Translations under genes and position numbers: made by a program | Source of the DNA: Anaerolineae bacterium | Lineage (GTDB): Bacteria; Chloroflexota; Anaerolineae; Anaerolineales; Anaerolineaceae | DNA: 64,000 bases | Assembly (NCBI GenBank): GCA_013178095.1 | Contig: JABLXK010000016.1 | Span: 1-64,000 of the forward strand | Direction: 5' to 3' | The notes under the pieces: generated by a model | The model's input: only the letters and a program-made list of their open reading frames with translations | What the model was told of the DNA's origin: nothing | The model's database searches: none | Part shown: piece by piece, positions 60,882 to 64,000 of the stretch | Numbering within the stretch: the stretch's first letter is position 1 | Layout: every line of letters begins with the position of its first letter

Positions 60882-63521
60882 TTAGCACTCGCTGTAGCCG
60901 CAGGCGTAGCACTTGCGGCAGCCCTCCTCGTTGATGAGGGCCGCCTGGCCGCATTCGGGGCACAGGTCGCCGATGCGCATGGCGGATTGCTCGTGCTTGA
61001 TCTTCCAATCGACCGGTTCGCCCAGCGGTTCAGGGGCTTCTTCGCCGCCCAGCAGCTCGCGCACGCTGGGGGTGCCGTCGTGGCCGCCGCGGCTGCTGCG
61101 GCCTTCGATATATTCAGCCAGCACTTGCGCCACACCATCCGGCAGGGAGCGCACGCGGTTGGGGCCGAAGCCCATCGGCCGTCCGCCGCCCAAGCCGTTG
61201 ATCTGGCGCCAAACTTCCTGCATGCGCTGGGAGGGTTCCACCGGCGAGGAAAGGCGCAGGATATACGAAATCAGGCGCCCCATAGCCTCCGAATCGGCGG
61301 CCACGTCCGAACCGGCTTTGGCGGTGTTGATGAACACTTCGAAGGGCTGCGAATCGCCGTTCTCATTGATGGTCACAAAGGTCTTGCCAACCGGCGTTTC
61401 CACGCCGAAAGTAAATCCTGAAAGGTAACGCGGGCGCGGTTTCTTGGTTTGCTGCCAGAGCATGGGCTGCTGCGAATCGCCCTCCTTAATCCAGATCGGA
61501 ATAGCTTCCGGCCCGGTGGGCTGCACCATCTCGCGCACTTCCTCGCTGCCCAGGGCGGGTTGTTGGCCGCGCGTTTCGAGCACTTCGCGCTCGCGCGAAC
61601 CGGAGACGTAAACCGTGATGCCTTTGCAGCCGAGTTTCCAGGCCTGCATGTAGGCAGTGGCCACGTCTTGTTCGAGCGCATTTGCGGCGAAGTTGATGGT
61701 CTTGGAGATGCTGTTGTCCACAAAAGCCTGCAGCGCGGCTTGCATGCGCACATGCTCCTCAGCGCTGATGTCGGAGGAGACTACGAACACGCGCCGCACC
61801 TCTTCGGGAACTTCGGGCAGGTTCTGGCAGCTGCCCAGCGCCATGACTTGTTCCACCACGTGCTGGCGGGTTTCTTCATCCAGGCCGCTGGAGATGAGGG
61901 CCTGCTCAAAGAGCGGCGAGGCGTAGGTGAGTTGCAAATCCTTGCCTTTATCATTGACATGGCGCACGTATGCCAATGCGAAAACCGGCTCACAGCCATA
62001 CCCCTCGCAGCCGGCGACCGTGCCGGTAGTGCCGGTGGGGGCGATGGTGGTTTGGGCGGCATTGCGGATGCCGTGAGCGCGGATGCCGGCCACAACGCTG
62101 TCCCAGTCCACCGGCGGGCGCCCGTAATTGCGGGAATAGGGCACCAAGGGGACGGGCGGCTGCCAACGCAAGTCCTGCGGGTCATAAAGGCTGCCCCGAA
62201 TGGCAGTAAAAGGTCCGCGTTCTTTTGCCAGGGCAATGCTTTCCTGCATGGCGTGATAGCGGATGAACTCAATGATTTGGGCGGCGAATTCCTGGCCTTC
62301 GGGCGAACCATAGCGGATGCCGGCGTGGAACATGATATCCGCCAGGCCCATGATGCCCAGGCCTAACCGGCGGGCGCGCATGGCCGCTTCTTTCAATTGC
62401 GGAACCGCCGGGACGTATTGGTTGGCGTCAACCACGTCATCAAGAAAACGGGTGGAGAGATGGACATCCTTCTCCAGCGCATCCCAATCAATCCGGCCGC
62501 CGGGTAAGGCGTAGAGCGCCAAATTGATGGACCCCAGGCAGCAGTTTTCATAAGGTCCCAGCCATTGCTCGCCGCAAGGGTTGGTAGATTGCAGCTTATA
62601 CATGTGAGGCAGGGGATTTCCGCGGTTGGCGGCATCCAGGAAGAGCAGACCCGGTTCACCGTTATGGTGCGCCTGGGTGACGATCAGGTTGAACAGATAA
62701 CGGGCATTGACCACTTTGTAGGTTTCAATGGGAATACCGGCAGCTTCGGCTTCCTCCAGGGTGCCGTTGAATTCGCGGTAAGCGGGATCGTGTACATCCG
62801 GGAAGCGCAGCGGCCAATCGAGGTCTTCCTCGACGGCGCGCATGAAGGCATCGGTGATACCGACGGAAATATTAAAGTTGGTGATGTGATTCTCGTTGGT
62901 CTTGCACTGGATGAATTCTTCCACGTCCGGATGGTCCACGCGCAAAACGGCCATGTTCGCACCGCGGCGCGTGCCGCCCTGGGCGATCTCGCCGAAGGCA
63001 TGGTCATAAACGCGCAGGAAGCCGACCGGGCCGGTAGCCTGGCCGGCAGAGGATTTCACCAAGGATCCGCTGGGACGCAGGCTGGAGAAAGAAAACCCAT
63101 TACCGCCGCCGGTTTGCTGGATGAGGGCGGCATCGCGCAAGGATTGGAAGATACCATCAGAGCGGCGGCCCATGTCGTCCGAAATGGGCAGCACAAAACA
63201 GGCAGCCAACTGGCCGAGGGGTGTGCCGGCCCCGGTGAAAGTAGGGGAGTTCGGCACGAAGCGCCGGGCAACCAGCAGTTTGTAAAATTCAACAGCGCGA
63301 TCCTTGATATTCCCGTTCCAGGCTTTCTCCACCTTGGCGATGTGATAAGCCACACGCCAGAACATCTCTTCAACGGTTTCGGTCAGTTCGCCGTTATCGC
63401 CTTTGCGGATATAGCGGCGGGTGAGCACCTGATAGGCGTTTTCACTCAATTCGGCTTGCGGCAGGCCTTTGGGCATGGGAGGGGTGGGAAGGGTTTTCCC
63501 GGCAGGCTTGGGGCTGGACAT
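60882..63521 (-). CDS. nrdJ: Adenosylcobalamin-dependent (class II) ribonucleotide reductase
   Basis: An 879-residue enzyme that reduces ribonucleotides using vitamin B12. Conserved blocks: [24 protein letters not shown] with the first active-site Cys, [41 protein letters not shown] with the radical Cys and Glu (about residue 316), and the [24 protein letters not shown] region near 612. The C-terminal zinc ribbon ([26 protein letters not shown]) carries the redox-active cysteines. The start is 3 bp after nrdR, so both are one operon. No other RNR class is seen in the window. Confidence 0.97.
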   Translation of the reverse strand: MSSPKPAGKTLPTPPMPKGLPQAELSENAYQVLTRRYIRKGDNGELTETVEEMFWRVAYHIAKVEKAWNGNIKDRAVEFYKLLVARRFVPNSPTFTGAGTPLGQLAACFVLPISDDMGRRSDGIFQSLRDAALIQQTGGGNGFSFSSLRPSGSLVKSSAGQATGPVGFLRVYDHAFGEIAQGGTRRGANMAVLRVDHPDVEEFIQCKTNENHITNFNISVGITDAFMRAVEEDLDWPLRFPDVHDPAYREFNGTLEEAEAAGIPIETYKVVNARYLFNLIVTQAHHNGEPGLLFLDAANRGNPLPHMYKLQSTNPCGEQWLGPYENCCLGSINLALYALPGGRIDWDALEKDVHLSTRFLDDVVDANQYVPAVPQLKEAAMRARRLGLGIMGLADIMFHAGIRYGSPEGQEFAAQIIEFIRYHAMQESIALAKERGPFTAIRGSLYDPQDLRWQPPVPLVPYSRNYGRPPVDWDSVVAGIRAHGIRNAAQTTIAPTGTTGTVAGCEGYGCEPVFALAYVRHVNDKGKDLQLTYASPLFEQALISSGLDEETRQHVVEQVMALGSCQNLPEVPEEVRRVFVVSSDISAEEHVRMQAALQAFVDNSISKTINFAANALEQDVATAYMQAWKLGCKGITVYVSGSREREVLETRGQQPALGSEEVREMVQPTGPEAIPIWIKEGDSQQPMLWQQTKKPRPRYLSGFTFGVETPVGKTFVTINENGDSQPFEVFINTAKAGSDVAADSEAMGRLISYILRLSSPVEPSQRMQEVWRQINGLGGGRPMGFGPNRVRSLPDGVAQVLAEYIEGRSSRGGHDGTPSVRELLGGEEAPEPLGEPVDWKIKHEQSAMRIGDLCPECGQAALINEEGCRKCYACGYSEC

Positions 63522-63524
63522 GAT

Positions 63525-63983
63525 CTACTCTCCTTTGGATTCCAATAAATGGTTGATTTCAGCCTGAATGTCCTTCAGGTTGTTTAACGGTAAATACACA
63601 ATGGCATAGCGGATATAAGCAATTTGGTCCAGGTTTTTCAACCCCTCAATCACCAGATCGCCGATCAGGCGCGAGGGGACTTCCAACTTGTTCATTTGCT
63701 GCAATTTGGCTTCCACTTCGCCCGCCAACCTTTCGATCTCCGCGGCGGGAACAGGGCGTTTGGCGCAGGAGATGCGAATGCCCTGGATCAATTTTTCCCG
63801 GTCGAATTCCTCGCGGGTGTTGTCGCGTTTGACGATCATGGGAGTGGAACTGATGGCGCGTTCGTAGGTGCTGAAGCGGTGGTTGCAGTCTTCGCAAACC
63901 CGGCGGCGGCGTATGCCGCCATGCGAGTCGTGGGTGGTATCGATCACCCGGGTATTTTCACTTTGACACTGAGGACACTGCAT
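63525..63983 (-). CDS. nrdR: Transcriptional repressor NrdR
   Basis: A 152-residue repressor of ribonucleotide reductase genes. A zinc ribbon (CPQCQSENTRVIDTTHDSHGGIRRRRVCEDCNHRF, residues 3-37) and an ATP-cone (VKRDNTREEFDREKLIQGIRISCAKRPV near 51-78) that senses ATP/dATP. It is complete, and its start is only 17 bp from the window end, so promoter and NrdR boxes lie outside. Autoregulation of the nrdR-nrdJ pair is likely. Confidence 0.96.
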   Translation of the reverse strand: MQCPQCQSENTRVIDTTHDSHGGIRRRRVCEDCNHRFSTYERAISSTPMIVKRDNTREEFDREKLIQGIRISCAKRPVPAAEIERLAGEVEAKLQQMNKLEVPSRLIGDLVIEGLKNLDQIAYIRYAIVYLPLNNLKDIQAEINHLLESKGE

Positions 63984-64000
63984 AAGTCATACCTCCATCA

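Overview
The window is about 64 kb of a bacterial chromosome that most resembles a member of the Chloroflexota (Anaerolineae-like). This rests on the gene style: a vitamin B12-dependent ribonucleotide reductase with NrdR, a short ProS, an EF-G paralogue with an altered P-loop, a DHH/CBS/CCA-transferase fusion, Thr/Pro/Glu-rich secreted proteins and many interspersed palindromes. It is inference; there is no rRNA or other phylogenetic marker here, and I saw no tRNA gene.

Layout. 0.3-2.5 kb: DUF488, Fic and SRPBCC genes. 2.5-3.5 kb: a non-coding patch with decayed copies of the SRPBCC 3' end, two 98-bp MITE-like units and several palindromic elements. 3.5-17.2 kb: an accessory, defence-like island. 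It holds RNase HI, a zinc-ribbon protein, a nuclease-like unknown, a type III restriction-modification operon with a KilA-N gene inside it, a gene broken by a decayed IS256-family element, a truncated yegP, a lipoprotein, and an Abi_2/HEPN-type protein. The last two lie between repeated pieces of one HTH gene. The mod gene carries an in-frame stop. 17.9-31 kb: housekeeping genes (HEAT-like protein, proS, LOG family, EF-G paralogue, CCA transferase fusion, ThiF/MoeB, PIG-L deacetylase, clpB).

31.2-46.7 kb is one long run of minus-strand genes. In transcription order it holds a polysaccharide trio (bi-domain oxidoreductase, heparinase-like protein, glycosyltransferase), then phoB-phoR, pstS-pstC-pstA-pstB-phoU, two thymidylate-kinase-like proteins, a CHAD protein and an HD protein. 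A four-repeat Pho box with 11-bp period precedes pstS. The distal genes suggest a polyphosphate-linked extension of the Pho locus. 46.8-49 kb: an ECF sigma, anti-sigma and bactofilin-like operon. 49-60 kb: a Cys-rich membrane protein, a DeoR-controlled tagatose-bisphosphate aldolase pair, a deoxynucleoside kinase, a lysozyme-like secreted protein and a 987-aa secreted protein with an internal duplication. 60.9-64 kb: nrdJ and nrdR.

The most unusual signal is a family of two-hairpin elements at 2.5-3.3, 17.3-17.8 and 23.3-23.5 kb. Each has hairpin A (usually with a single-base bulge), a short linker reading GGGTATCTCC or similar, then hairpin B (9-bp stem, 4-nt loop TCYN) and a terminal YCGA. 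Linker, loop and end are conserved while the stem sequences differ from copy to copy yet stay complementary. One copy is nested inside another. That is the pattern of selection on, or generation of, structure rather than sequence.
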